A stretch of DNA of 6,959 nt from Deltaproteobacteria bacterium (GCA_012271025.1 JAAXHF010000065.1:1-6959), one strand, 5' to 3'. Positions 1 to 6,398 are shown, counted from the first letter of the stretch. Program-made: numbers and translations. Notes: generated by a model from the letters alone, not told the origin.

Positions 1-798
1 CGCTACGAGGGCAAGCACTTCCACTATCGCTTCGTCAACCCCTGGCAGCTGCCGATCCAGAAGCCGGTGCCCCAGCAGTGGATCCCGGGTGTGATCAGCC
101 CCGAGACCGTGGTCTGGGCGGCCAAACACCGCTACCCGTATGTCGCGTTGGGCACCAACATCGAACCAACGGTCGAGATGGTCAACCTGTACGCCGACGT
201 GGCCGAACAGGAAGGCTATCAGGCCGGGCCGGAGAACTTCGGCTATCTGCAGAACGTCGTCGTGGCCGAAACCGAGGAGAAGGCCGAAGAGCTGGGCCGC
301 GGCTTTGTGTTCGGCGGCGGCTTCGGCTCGTTCGCCCGACCCGAGTGGATGTTCCCGCCGGGCTACAACTCCAAGGCGGCCACCCAGCGGCTGGCCAGGG
401 CGCTGACCGATCCCCGGACCGGGACCGAGATTGTCCGCCAAACCGCAGGCAACACCAATGTTGAAGAAGTCCTGGCCAGTATCGACGAGAACTATCAAAA
501 CTCCAAGGAAGCCGGTCTCATCATCGCCGGGACTCCCAAGACGGTGATTGCCAAGATTCGGCGCATGCTGGAAACGCTGCGGCCGGGCATTTTCGCCACC
601 TGGTACCACCACGGCCCGATGACCTTTGAGGAGCGCAAAACCTGTCTGCGCCTGCTGGGCGAGGAAGTCCTGCCCGCCATGCGCGAGATGGCCAAAGAAC
701 TCGACCTGCCCGGACCGTTTGAAAAGCTGCCCGGCCAGCGGCCGCTGCCGGCCTCCGGCAAACGCGACCCGGTCGTGCCTGACCTCCAGGCCGCCTAA
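1..798 (+). CDS. LLM-class flavin-dependent oxidoreductase, C-terminal part (5' end outside the window)
   Basis: The frame is open from the first base to TAA at 796-798, giving 265 residues. They match residues 167-431 of the complete paralogue downstream with no indels, so about 166 N-terminal codons probably lie left of the window. By hand count about 28 of 265 residues differ (roughly 89% identity). The visible part is the second half of a TIM-barrel fold of the bacterial-luciferase family. It includes the Gly/Phe-rich block GFVFGGGFGSFARPEW and the late GTPKTVI segment typical of LLM enzymes. These proteins use reduced flavin (FMNH2 or F420H2) in the cytoplasm to oxidise or reduce organic substrates; the substrate here cannot be read from sequence. 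The family call is secure. Luciferase activity itself is not implied. Confidence 0.93.
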   Translation, partial: RYEGKHFHYRFVNPWQLPIQKPVPQQWIPGVISPETVVWAAKHRYPYVALGTNIEPTVEMVNLYADVAEQEGYQAGPENFGYLQNVVVAETEEKAEELGRGFVFGGGFGSFARPEWMFPPGYNSKAATQRLARALTDPRTGTEIVRQTAGNTNVEEVLASIDENYQNSKEAGLIIAGTPKTVIAKIRRMLETLRPGIFATWYHHGPMTFEERKTCLRLLGEEVLPAMREMAKELDLPGPFEKLPGQRPLPASGKRDPVVPDLQAA

Positions 799-806
799 AG
801 CCCGCC

Positions 807-830
807 CCGGTGTCTGCACCCAGACACCGG
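807..830 (+). terminator. Perfect 10-bp hairpin just after the first oxidoreductase gene
   Basis: CCGGTGTCTG (807-816) is the exact reverse complement of CAGACACCGG (821-830), with a CACC loop. It begins 8 nt after the TAA stop, which fits a 3'-end or RNA-stabilising structure. No T-tract follows, so it is not a classical intrinsic terminator. The terminator call is an inference; the hairpin itself is seen directly. Confidence 0.4.
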
Positions 831-843
831 ACAACTCCATCAG

Positions 844-872
844 CGGCCGTGGCCAGCTCCTCGCCACGGCCG
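844..872 (+). repeat. Second perfect 10-bp inverted repeat between the two oxidoreductase genes
   Basis: CGGCCGTGGC (844-853) pairs exactly with GCCACGGCCG (863-872) around a 9-nt loop, 13 nt after the preceding hairpin. No T-tract follows. Tandem stems may attenuate read-through or protect a processed 3' end. An operator role ahead of the next gene is possible but unsupported. Confidence 0.4.
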
Positions 873-967
873 TTCCGCATCCGTGTCCGAAGAAAGTCCG
901 GGCCGAGCCTATCTTTTCGGCGTATTTGGTGCTAGCTTCAGCAGGATTTCGCGAGCCCGCAGACAGC

Positions 968-975
968 AAAGGAGG
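968..975 (+). promoter_or_regulatory. Strong ribosome binding site fixing the start of the second oxidoreductase
   Basis: AAAGGAGG lies 7 nt before the ATG at 983. The same frame stays open upstream to about 626, overlapping the end of the previous gene. This Shine-Dalgarno sequence and the match to the usual family N-terminus decide for 983. Confidence 0.85.
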
Positions 976-982
976 AAGCACC

Positions 983-2278
983 ATGCACATTATGTCCTTC
1001 TCGGAACGGGAATATATTGATGTCCCGGAAGAGGCCATTATCGAGAACGGCCCGAGCTATTTTGGCATCCCCAACACGGTTTTTGATGCCAATCGCGGCG
1101 GCCAGCTGATGAACGAATATCTGGACGAACGCGTCTACGCCGAAGAGCTGGGCTTTGACGGGGTGATGCTCAACGAGCACCACCAGACGCCGTTCTGTGG
1201 CGGCGGCGTGATGGATGTCGAAGCCTCGATTCTGGCCCGGATTACCAGCCGGGTGAAAATCGTTCTGCTCGGCAACCCCCTGCCGGTGGGCGATCCCCTG
1301 CGGCTGGCCGAAGAGCTGGCCACCATCGACATGATCTCGGGCGGCCGCCTGGTGCCCGGCTGGGTGCGCGGCGCGGGCAGCGAGCAGATTGCCAACAACA
1401 TCAACCCGGCCTACAACCGTGAGCGCTTCAACGAGGCCCACGATTTCATCCAGCAGGCTTGGACCAAGGAAGGTCCGTGGCGCTACGAGGGCAAACACTT
1501 CCACTATCGCTTCGTCAACCCCTGGCAGCTGCCGATCCAGAAGCCGGTGCCCCAACAGTGGATCCCCGGCCTCGTCAGCCCCGAGACCGTGGTGTGGTCG
1601 GCCCAGCACCGCTACCCCTACGTTGCCCTGGGCACAAACCTGGAACCGACAATTGAGATGGTCAACCTGTACGCCGATGTGGCCGAGCAGGAAGGCTACC
1701 AGGCCGGGCCGGAGAACTTCGGCTATCTGCAGAACGTCGTCGTGGCCGAGACCGAGGAAGACGCCGAGCGGCTGGGCCGCGGCTTTGTGTTCGGCGGCGG
1801 CTTTGGCTCGTTTGCCCGACCCGAGTGGATGTTCCCGCCGGGCTACAACTCCAAGGCGGCCACCAAGCGGCTGGCCCAGGCCCTGGTCGACCCGCGGACC
1901 GGGACCGAAATCATTCGCCAGACGCAGGGCAACGTCAACGTCCAGGAAGTCCTCGACAGCATTGACGAGAACTACAAGAACGCCAAAGAAGCCGGCCTGG
2001 TCATTGCCGGAACGCCGAAGACCGTCATTCCCAAGCTCCGCACAATGCTCGAACGGCTGCGGCCGGGCATCTTCGGCATCTGGTATCACCACGGCCCGAT
2101 GACCTTTGAGGAGCGCAAGACCTGTCTGCGCCTGCTGGGCGAGGAAGTCCTGCCCGCCATGCGCGAGATGGCCAAAGAACTCGACCTGCCCGGGCCGTTT
2201 GAACAGCTGCCCGGCACCCGGCCGCTGCCGGCCTCCGGCAAACGCGACCCGGTCGTGCCCGACCTCGAGGCCGCCTAA
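983..2278 (+). CDS. LLM-class flavin-dependent oxidoreductase (luciferase-like monooxygenase), complete
   Basis: This is a 431-residue cytoplasmic TIM-barrel flavoenzyme of the bacterial-luciferase superfamily. Family landmarks in order are AEELGFDGVMLNEHH (residues 53-67, with the His pair near the flavin pocket), a VKIVLLGNPLPVGDPLRLAEE stretch (91-111), and MISGGRLVPGWVRG (117-130), the signature of the phosphate-binding end of LLM enzymes. GTPKTVI follows at 343-349. The length is somewhat over the usual 330-400 residues because of an extended Pro-rich tail (about 402-431). The start is set by AAAGGAGG 7 nt upstream. It is the downstream member of a tandem pair, and the copies diverge immediately after the stop codon. 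Its own strong ribosome binding site and the 184-nt gap suggest it can be expressed independently. The substrate is unknown. Such duplicated LLM genes often act in catabolism of aldehydes, terpenoids or sulfonates, but nothing here selects among these. Confidence 0.95.
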   Translation: MHIMSFSEREYIDVPEEAIIENGPSYFGIPNTVFDANRGGQLMNEYLDERVYAEELGFDGVMLNEHHQTPFCGGGVMDVEASILARITSRVKIVLLGNPLPVGDPLRLAEELATIDMISGGRLVPGWVRGAGSEQIANNINPAYNRERFNEAHDFIQQAWTKEGPWRYEGKHFHYRFVNPWQLPIQKPVPQQWIPGLVSPETVVWSAQHRYPYVALGTNLEPTIEMVNLYADVAEQEGYQAGPENFGYLQNVVVAETEEDAERLGRGFVFGGGFGSFARPEWMFPPGYNSKAATKRLAQALVDPRTGTEIIRQTQGNVNVQEVLDSIDENYKNAKEAGLVIAGTPKTVIPKLRTMLERLRPGIFGIWYHHGPMTFEERKTCLRLLGEEVLPAMREMAKELDLPGPFEQLPGTRPLPASGKRDPVVPDLEAA

Positions 2279-2319
2279 GGCAGAATCGCCCGTCCGGCCG
2301 AGGACGCTTCACCATCCCC

Positions 2320-2358
2320 AACAGGCCGCAGCCCCTCCACAGGCTGCGGCCTGTTTTT
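2320..2358 (+). terminator. Rho-independent terminator after the oxidoreductase pair
   Basis: A 14-bp GC-rich stem (2320-2333 with 2342-2355) closes an 8-nt loop. It is followed by a TTTTT run at 2354-2358, about 40 nt after the stop codon at 2278. It lies between convergent genes. Read on the - strand the stem is followed by only two T's, so it should work best for the + strand genes and only weakly for the opposing operon. Confidence 0.92.
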
Positions 2359-2365
2359 GTGCTAT

Positions 2366-3067
2366 TCAGCCTACGAACTTCAGCCGCTTCCACCAGTCCA
2401 TCCGCATCAACTCGGCGATGCGGTGAAAGTTGGGATGATCCCACAAAAGAGCGGGCCGGGTGGCTGAAAAATTTTCCTGGAAAAACTGAAACACGGCGTC
2501 CTCTATCCGCTCGGCAGAGGACTGCTCGGGCAGCCAGATGGGAAAGCTGCGAAACACGAACGCCGTGCTGCCGACCCGCTGCGGATAGACACAAAATGTG
2601 CGCAGCAGCTCCCTGGCCGAAAACGGCGAGGCGCCCGCCCTAGCCTCTTCGGCCACCAGGTAATCGCGTGGCAGAGAGCGGACACCGGCCATGACGGCCA
2701 GCGCGCCCTGGGGCGCGGAGTAGAGATAGTACAGAGCGGGCAGCTTGCCCTCCACGCTCGGACCGGCCACCAGACGGACTTCCAGCAGAGCCCGCCACGA
2801 CAGAAAGGGACGTGGGTCGCCGGAAAAGATATACAGCCGCTCGCTGTCCGGGGGACGGTAGTCGGCCAGTTCGGCCAGATTCTGAGGCTCACCCCGGTCG
2901 AGCCGGGCGTGCACCAGCGACAGCCTGCGCAGAAAATCGTCCAGGGCCTTAAGTTCTTCCAGTCTGGCCTGCCAAGCTGTCGTTTCAGACACGCGCAGAC
3001 CAGCGACCTCGGTTCGGATCTCGTCCTGGCGCCGCCTGACGTGCTCAATATCAATCAGCATATCCAT
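2366..3067 (-). CDS. Uncharacterised 233-aa protein, last gene of the comM operon
   Basis: I do not recognise this protein. Read from ATG at 3067, residues 5-58 are rich in charged residues with heptad-like Leu/Ile spacing (DIEHVRRRQDEIR, then ARLEELKALDDFLRRL), suggesting a coiled coil. Residues 75-180 alternate hydrophobic residues as in a mixed alpha/beta domain. The C-terminus is aromatic-rich and ends DWWKRLKFVG. There is no signal peptide or membrane helix. The start lies 19 nt after the comM stop codon; no good Shine-Dalgarno is visible, so translational coupling is likely. A second ATG two codons later (3061) is equally possible. The same frame is open upstream to 3184 inside comM, but that extension would overlap comM by about 98 nt and is Ser/Arg/Pro-rich, so I reject it. 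Position suggests, without proof, a link to comM. Confidence 0.72.
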   Translation of the reverse strand: MDMLIDIEHVRRRQDEIRTEVAGLRVSETTAWQARLEELKALDDFLRRLSLVHARLDRGEPQNLAELADYRPPDSERLYIFSGDPRPFLSWRALLEVRLVAGPSVEGKLPALYYLYSAPQGALAVMAGVRSLPRDYLVAEEARAGASPFSARELLRTFCVYPQRVGSTAFVFRSFPIWLPEQSSAERIEDAVFQFFQENFSATRPALLWDHPNFHRIAELMRMDWWKRLKFVG

Positions 3068-3086
3068 GCGAGAGACGGGACCACAG

Positions 3087-4622
3087 CTAGGGGCGATGCC
3101 CCTGCTGGCGATCAAGCGCGCGGTACTGAATCGCTTCGGCGATGTGCGCCCCGCCGACGAGTTCCTCGCTCGCCAGGTCGGCAATCGTTCGGGCGACTTT
3201 GAGAATCCGGGTATACGCCCGCGCGCTCAGTCCGAGCCGGGTCATGGCGTTCTCAAGCAGCTGTTGACCGGCCCGGTCGGGTTGGCAAAACCGGCCGATG
3301 TCCTGGCTCGTCATGTGGGCGTTACAGAACACCTTGCGCCCGGAGAAGCGTGTGAGCTGCACCCGCCGGGCACGGTTCACCCGCGCTCGAAGCGTGGCCG
3401 AGTTTTCGGCCGTTTGCTCCTGGCTCAGCTCCTTGTACGGCACGGCCGGAACCTCGACCTGGATATCGATGCGATCCAGCAGCGGACCCGACACCTTGGC
3501 CCGGTAGCGCTGGATTTGCTGCGGCGTACAGCGACACTCGTGTTGGGCATCGCCCAGGAAGCCGCACGGGCACGGGTTCATGGCCGACACCAGCATGATA
3601 TTCGCCGGGTAGGTAATCGAAGCCTGCGCCCGCGAGATGGTCACCCGCGCATCTTCCAGGGGTTGGCGCAGGACTTCCAGCACGTTTTTACGAAATTCCG
3701 GCAGCTCGTCCAGAAACAATACCCCATGGTGGGCCAGCGACACCTCGCCCGGCTTGGGAACCGCGCCCCCGCCGATCAGGCCCGCGTCGGAAATCGTGTG
3801 GTGCGGCGAACGAAACGGCCGCGTTGCCACCAGCGCCCGCCCGTCCAGCAGCCCAGCAACGCTGTGGACCTTGGTGGCGTCAATGGCCTCGGCCAGGGTC
3901 ATGTCGGGCAGGATCGTCGGCAGACGGCGCGCCAGCATGGTTTTTCCGGCACCGGGCGGCCCAATCAACAGCAGGTTATGCCCGCCGCTGGCGGCGACCT
4001 CAAAGGCGCGCTTGACATGATCCTGACCTTTGACATCGCGGAAATCCGTGTCATAGACTCCGTGGGCGGCAAACACGTCCTGAAGATTGACCGATTCCGC
4101 AACAAGCTCCTGCTGTTGGTTGAGAAACAAAAACGCCTCGCTGAGGCTTGGCACGCCGAACACCTTGACCCCGTCCACCACCGCTGCCTCAGCCGCGTTT
4201 GCCTGGGGCACGAGCAGGCCCTTGAGACCCCTGTCTTTGGCCATCACCGCCAGGGGCAGAATCCCCTGCACCGGCTTCACCCGACCGTCCAGAGACAGTT
4301 CTCCGAACAGGACGTACTCGGCGAGGCGTTGTTTATCGAGGTAGCCGGCGGCGGCCAGGATGCCGAGCGCAATCGGCAGGTCGTAGGCCGAGCCTTCTTT
4401 CTTGATGTCGGCCGGGGCGAGGTTGACGGTTATTTTGCGGGCGGGAAACTCATAGCCGGAGTTTTTGATGGCCGAGCGGACACGGTCTTTGCTCTCGCGA
4501 ACAGCGCCTTCGGGCAGGCCGACAGTGGTGAACTGGGGGAGGCCGAGTGCGACATCAACTTCAACTTCGACCAGCAGACCATCGATACCTACCAGGGCGC
4601 CCGACAGGACCGTTGCCAGCAT
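3087..4622 (-). CDS. comM: ComM/YifB-family Mg-chelatase-like AAA+ ATPase
   Basis: This is a complete 511-residue protein of usual family length. An N-terminal Lon-protease-S5-like domain (about 1-170) contains KKEGSAYDLPIALGIL. The AAA+ module has Walker A GPPGAGKT at 221-228, RPFRSPHHTISDAGLIGGG at 268-286, Walker B VLFLDE at 301-306 and a sensor-1 region NPCPCG at 349-354. The C-terminal Mg-chelatase domain (about 405-501) carries the sensor-2-like RAYTRILKVARTIADL. Cys351, Cys353, Cys363 and Cys365 form a CPCG...CRC cluster that could bind metal, as in many family members. ComM of Vibrio cholerae is a hexameric helicase that drives branch migration when transformed DNA is integrated. Homologues are widespread, also outside competent species, so the name shows family and not proven competence. 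The start is ATG at 4622, with AGGGGAG at 4634-4640 overlapping the previous stop codon. Confidence 0.96.
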   Translation of the reverse strand: MLATVLSGALVGIDGLLVEVEVDVALGLPQFTTVGLPEGAVRESKDRVRSAIKNSGYEFPARKITVNLAPADIKKEGSAYDLPIALGILAAAGYLDKQRLAEYVLFGELSLDGRVKPVQGILPLAVMAKDRGLKGLLVPQANAAEAAVVDGVKVFGVPSLSEAFLFLNQQQELVAESVNLQDVFAAHGVYDTDFRDVKGQDHVKRAFEVAASGGHNLLLIGPPGAGKTMLARRLPTILPDMTLAEAIDATKVHSVAGLLDGRALVATRPFRSPHHTISDAGLIGGGAVPKPGEVSLAHHGVLFLDELPEFRKNVLEVLRQPLEDARVTISRAQASITYPANIMLVSAMNPCPCGFLGDAQHECRCTPQQIQRYRAKVSGPLLDRIDIQVEVPAVPYKELSQEQTAENSATLRARVNRARRVQLTRFSGRKVFCNAHMTSQDIGRFCQPDRAGQQLLENAMTRLGLSARAYTRILKVARTIADLASEELVGGAHIAEAIQYRALDRQQGHRP

Positions 4623-4633
4623 CGGAATGCGGG

Positions 4634-4641
4634 CTCCCCTA
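4634..4641 (-). promoter_or_regulatory. Stop codon fused to the comM ribosome binding site
   Basis: On the - strand the sequence reads TAGGGGAG. The TAG stop codon of the 121-aa gene supplies the first bases of the AGGGGAG Shine-Dalgarno for comM, 11 nt before its ATG. Terminating ribosomes would stand on the comM binding site, which points to translational coupling. Confidence 0.6.
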
Positions 4642-5004
4642 GACCTTCGCGTATCCGTCCTTGGTCCGCTTCAGCCGACCCGTCTTTGTCATCTGGTACA
4701 GCTGGGTATAGACCGCAGCCGGCGACTTTTTGATCTTGGCCACTACGTCTTTGGCGGTGAACTGGTCGGGGAGGCCGGCAAGCACCTGTGTCCAGTTGAG
4801 CCGTTTTCGAGACGGAGCTTTGGCCGCAGCCTTGGCGGTAGCTTTCGTCGAAGCTTTCGCAGTCTGATTGCCCACGACTTGCTTACAGATATCGGCCTCT
4901 TTGCGCAGCGCGACGAGTTCCCGCTCTTTTTTCGCAATCTCTTTTTCCAGGCCGGCCAGGATTTTGGCGGCCTGCTTCCTGAGACTTCCAACCCCTTCTG
5001 CCAT
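4639..5004 (-). CDS. Small coiled-coil / Lys-Ala-rich / winged-helix-like protein (possible nucleoid-associated protein)
   Basis: This 121-aa protein has three visible parts. Residues 8-40 are a charged coiled coil (LEKEIAKKERELVALRKEAD). Residues 48-67 are a Lys/Ala/Thr/Ser linker like the tail of histone H1-like bacterial proteins. Residues 69-121 (LNWTQVLAGLPDQFTAKDVV, then SPAAVYTQLYQMTKTGRLKR) look like a winged helix-turn-helix with a basic wing. I infer an oligomerising DNA-binding protein of nucleoid-associated or regulator type; no named family is certain. The start is ATG at 5004, preceded by AAGGGGGAA with a strong Shine-Dalgarno match. It is the first gene of the operon and is followed by comM after 16 nt. 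Tandem-organised Lys/Ala tails evolve fast, so the tail alone is not informative about ancestry. Confidence 0.8.
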   Translation of the reverse strand: MAEGVGSLRKQAAKILAGLEKEIAKKERELVALRKEADICKQVVGNQTAKASTKATAKAAAKAPSRKRLNWTQVLAGLPDQFTAKDVVAKIKKSPAAVYTQLYQMTKTGRLKRTKDGYAKV

Positions 5005-5156
5005 AATTCTTTCCCCCTTATATCTAGTTTGTTACTTAATGATCCAACTGACTACTAAAAAGAAAAAGATATATCAATAGCGTATGAGAGCAAAAGCCGG
5101 GGCGTTCTATCCTCTCGACTGTCTTTCCGTTAAGTTCATCCAAGGAAAGAACAGAT
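5005..5156. promoter_or_regulatory. AT-rich divergent promoter region
   Basis: This 152-bp gap separates the divergent operon (- strand) and the outer-membrane gene (+ strand). It is clearly richer in A+T than its flanks, especially 5011-5085, as expected for promoters. Candidate -35-like hexamers are TTGTTA at 5029-5034 (+) and TTGATA at 5077-5072 (-). Neither has a convincing -10 at the right distance, so I do not assign exact promoters. AAGGA at 5142-5146 is the ribosome binding site of the + strand gene, 10 nt from its ATG. Confidence 0.5.
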
Positions 5157-5960
5157 ATGACACTTATCAATATACGTTTGGATGCCGGGTGGGTAGTTTC
5201 TTTGATTCTTGTCGTCACCGCACTGCTTTGCTCTGGGTTTGCGGCTCAGGCGGACACGCTGTACCTCCGAGTCGGGGGCAATGTCGATTGGTCGGAGCAA
5301 ACCCGCTTCAAGGACAAATCCTGTTTGGGCGGCTCGCGCCTGGCCTTGTACGGCTGTGGGAAGGGCATTGACGGGTCGCCGCTGAGTTCGCTCGGCGATT
5401 TCGGCCTGACAGGCAGCTACGAACTCGGGGTCGGCTACAGAATACTCACTCCCCTGCGGCTCGAAGCCGTGTTTCAACACCGCCCGGACTTTTCCTTTGA
5501 GGGTCGCGCCAACTTCGTACAGACCACGGGCCGCCAGGCGGTCTCCGCAGACATGTCCGCTCTATCCGGCATGCTGGCCGCGTATGTGGACCTGCCACGG
5601 CTGGGCCTGCCGCAGCTCGGGCCGTTCAGCCCGTTCATCGGCGGCGGGCTCGGCGTCTCTCATATCGACATCGACGCCACCCGCATGAGGTTCACCAGGA
5701 CGGCGACCATCGTCCCGGACGGACAGCAGTTCAACTTTGCCTGGATGCTGACCGGGGGTGTGGGAATAGCGCTAACCGAAAAGATCACCTTCGACATCGC
5801 CTATCGGTATACAGATTTCGGCACGGTCGAGACGAGCGACGGGACCGCAAAAGTCGTGAGTCAGGCCACCGGGGCGACCCTGGCCGATATCGACATAGGC
5901 GAAACGCAGGCCAATCTGTCGAGCCACGGCCTGCATTTCTCCCTGCGCTATACCTTCTAA
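5157..5960 (+). CDS. Outer-membrane beta-barrel protein (Opa/OmpX-like porin family)
   Basis: This 267-aa protein starts with a signal peptide: Arg7, a hydrophobic core (WVVSLILVVTALLCSGFA) and an AQA-D site, with predicted cleavage after residue 32. The mature part shows about eight amphipathic beta strands with aromatic girdles (near 35-45, 83-97, 101-116, 136-147, 157-171, 192-206, 210-225 and 258-267). It ends RYTF, the C-terminal Phe pattern recognised by the BAM assembly machinery. I infer an eight-stranded barrel inserted in the outer membrane. Cys56 and Cys67 fall in the first surface loop and could form a disulfide. Cys25 in the signal is not in a good lipobox. The length fits small Opa/OmpX/P44-like barrels, which range from structural to adhesive roles; the role here is unknown. 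It stands alone and is divergently transcribed from the comM operon. Confidence 0.88.
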   Translation: MTLINIRLDAGWVVSLILVVTALLCSGFAAQADTLYLRVGGNVDWSEQTRFKDKSCLGGSRLALYGCGKGIDGSPLSSLGDFGLTGSYELGVGYRILTPLRLEAVFQHRPDFSFEGRANFVQTTGRQAVSADMSALSGMLAAYVDLPRLGLPQLGPFSPFIGGGLGVSHIDIDATRMRFTRTATIVPDGQQFNFAWMLTGGVGIALTEKITFDIAYRYTDFGTVETSDGTAKVVSQATGATLADIDIGETQANLSSHGLHFSLRYTF

Positions 5961-5997
5961 CGCGGATCATCTAAGCGGTATCCGGCAGCCTGGAAGC

Positions 5998-6087
5998 AAC
6001 CTACCCCGGCCTTCGGCCGCCCCTCCGAGGAGGAGAACCGCCCCATCCCTTCCTCGGAGGGGTGCCGCGTTAGCGGCGGGGTGGGTT
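5998..6087. repeat. Cloverleaf-like palindromic repeat of about 90 bp
   Basis: The ends AACCTACCCC (5998-6007) and GGGGTGGGTT (6078-6087) pair over 10 bp with one G-T wobble. Each arm then carries a small hairpin: CGGCC-TTC-GGCCG at 6007-6019 and GCCGC-GTTA-GCGGC at 6064-6077. The inner stem CCCCTCCGAGGA (6020-6031) pairs perfectly with TCCTCGGAGGGG (6051-6062), leaving a 19-nt loop. No flanking target-site duplication is visible. It resembles dispersed extragenic palindromes that I recall from many environmental bacterial genomes. It may also end transcription of the upstream outer-membrane gene, though there is no T-tract. Confidence 0.8.
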
Positions 6088-6101
6088 CCCCGGCCCGGCT
6101 T

Positions 6102-6146
6102 GTGCATGTTGGGTCCTGGGAACATGCACCACATGTCCAGGAGGAG
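6102..6146 (+). promoter_or_regulatory. Possible pseudoknot covering the ribosome binding site of the small gene at 6150
   Basis: GTGCATGTT (6102-6110) pairs perfectly with AACATGCAC (6121-6129), enclosing a 10-nt loop. TCCTGG in that loop (6114-6119) is complementary to CCAGGA (6137-6142), which overlaps the AGGAGGAG Shine-Dalgarno at 6139-6146. Both helices can coexist as an H-type pseudoknot that would hide the ribosome binding site. The pairings are seen; a regulatory role is inferred. Confidence 0.45.
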
Positions 6147-6149
6147 CGT

Positions 6150-6398
6150 ATGAGGAATATCACTATCGGAGGTTTTTCTTCGTTCACCTCCCCTCTGCGG
6201 ATGGAGAGCTTATCAAACAGGCAGAAGAAGCAATTCAGAGAACGAATGCGCGAATTGCGAACCCGGTACAAAAACAGGGAGCGAAAAGATCGGAAGCTGA
6301 TTAACCCCGTCAAAGATGTCCGTTACGGCGATGTTTATGCCGAGGGCATGATCTGGCTCGACAGCCTCGCCGGCAAGCCGTTACGTGACGGCAAGTAA
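6150..6398 (+). CDS. Small basic hypothetical protein (82 aa)
   Basis: I do not recognise this protein. AGGAGGAG ends 3 nt before the ATG at 6150, which favours this start over the GTG at 6081 that lies inside the palindromic repeat. Residues 20-52 are strongly basic and helical-looking (LSNRQKKQFRERMRELRTRY, then KNRERKDRK), suggesting a nucleic-acid- or ribosome-binding helix. The C-terminal part (YGDVYAEGMIWLDSLAGKPLR) is more ordinary. There is no signal peptide or membrane segment. GC content is lower than in the enzyme genes to the left. The gene lies between the cloverleaf palindrome and the palindrome at 6401-6434. The good ribosome binding site and the normal-looking C-terminal composition argue for a real gene; function is unknown. 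Confidence 0.65.
   Translation: MRNITIGGFSSFTSPLRMESLSNRQKKQFRERMRELRTRYKNRERKDRKLINPVKDVRYGDVYAEGMIWLDSLAGKPLRDGK

Noticed and set aside
626..982. N-terminal extension of the second oxidoreductase
   Set aside because: The frame is open but overlaps the end of the first gene out of frame. The AAAGGAGG site at 968-975 and the family-typical N-terminus place the start at 983.
938..2092. A 384-codon open frame on the - strand
   Set aside because: It is antisense to the complete oxidoreductase and reflects codon bias of that gene. Its product is low-complexity with no recognisable domain.
3068..3184. 39-codon upstream extension of the 233-aa protein
   Set aside because: It overlaps the end of comM by about 98 nt and has shadow-like Ser/Arg/Pro composition.
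3066..4733. A 555-codon open frame on the + strand, longer than comM itself
   Set aside because: It lies antisense to comM, whose Walker A, Walker B and NPCPCG motifs prove the - strand reading. The + translation is Arg/Gln/His-rich with no domain, a typical high-GC shadow.
5157..5252. Lipoprotein signal in the outer-membrane protein (Cys25)
   Set aside because: The residues before Cys25 (ALL) do not make a lipobox, and a good signal peptidase I site (AQA-D) follows at residues 30-33.
6081..6149. GTG start at 6081 for the small basic protein
   Set aside because: It lies inside the right arm of the palindrome and would translate through the hairpin; AGGAGGAG just before 6150 marks a much better start.
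5957..6313. A 118-codon frame on the - strand
   Set aside because: Its C-terminal third is a Pro/Gly-rich translation of the cloverleaf palindrome (PTPPLTRHPSEEG), a kind of spurious product I recall from such repeats, and its N-terminal half is antisense to the small gene at 6150.
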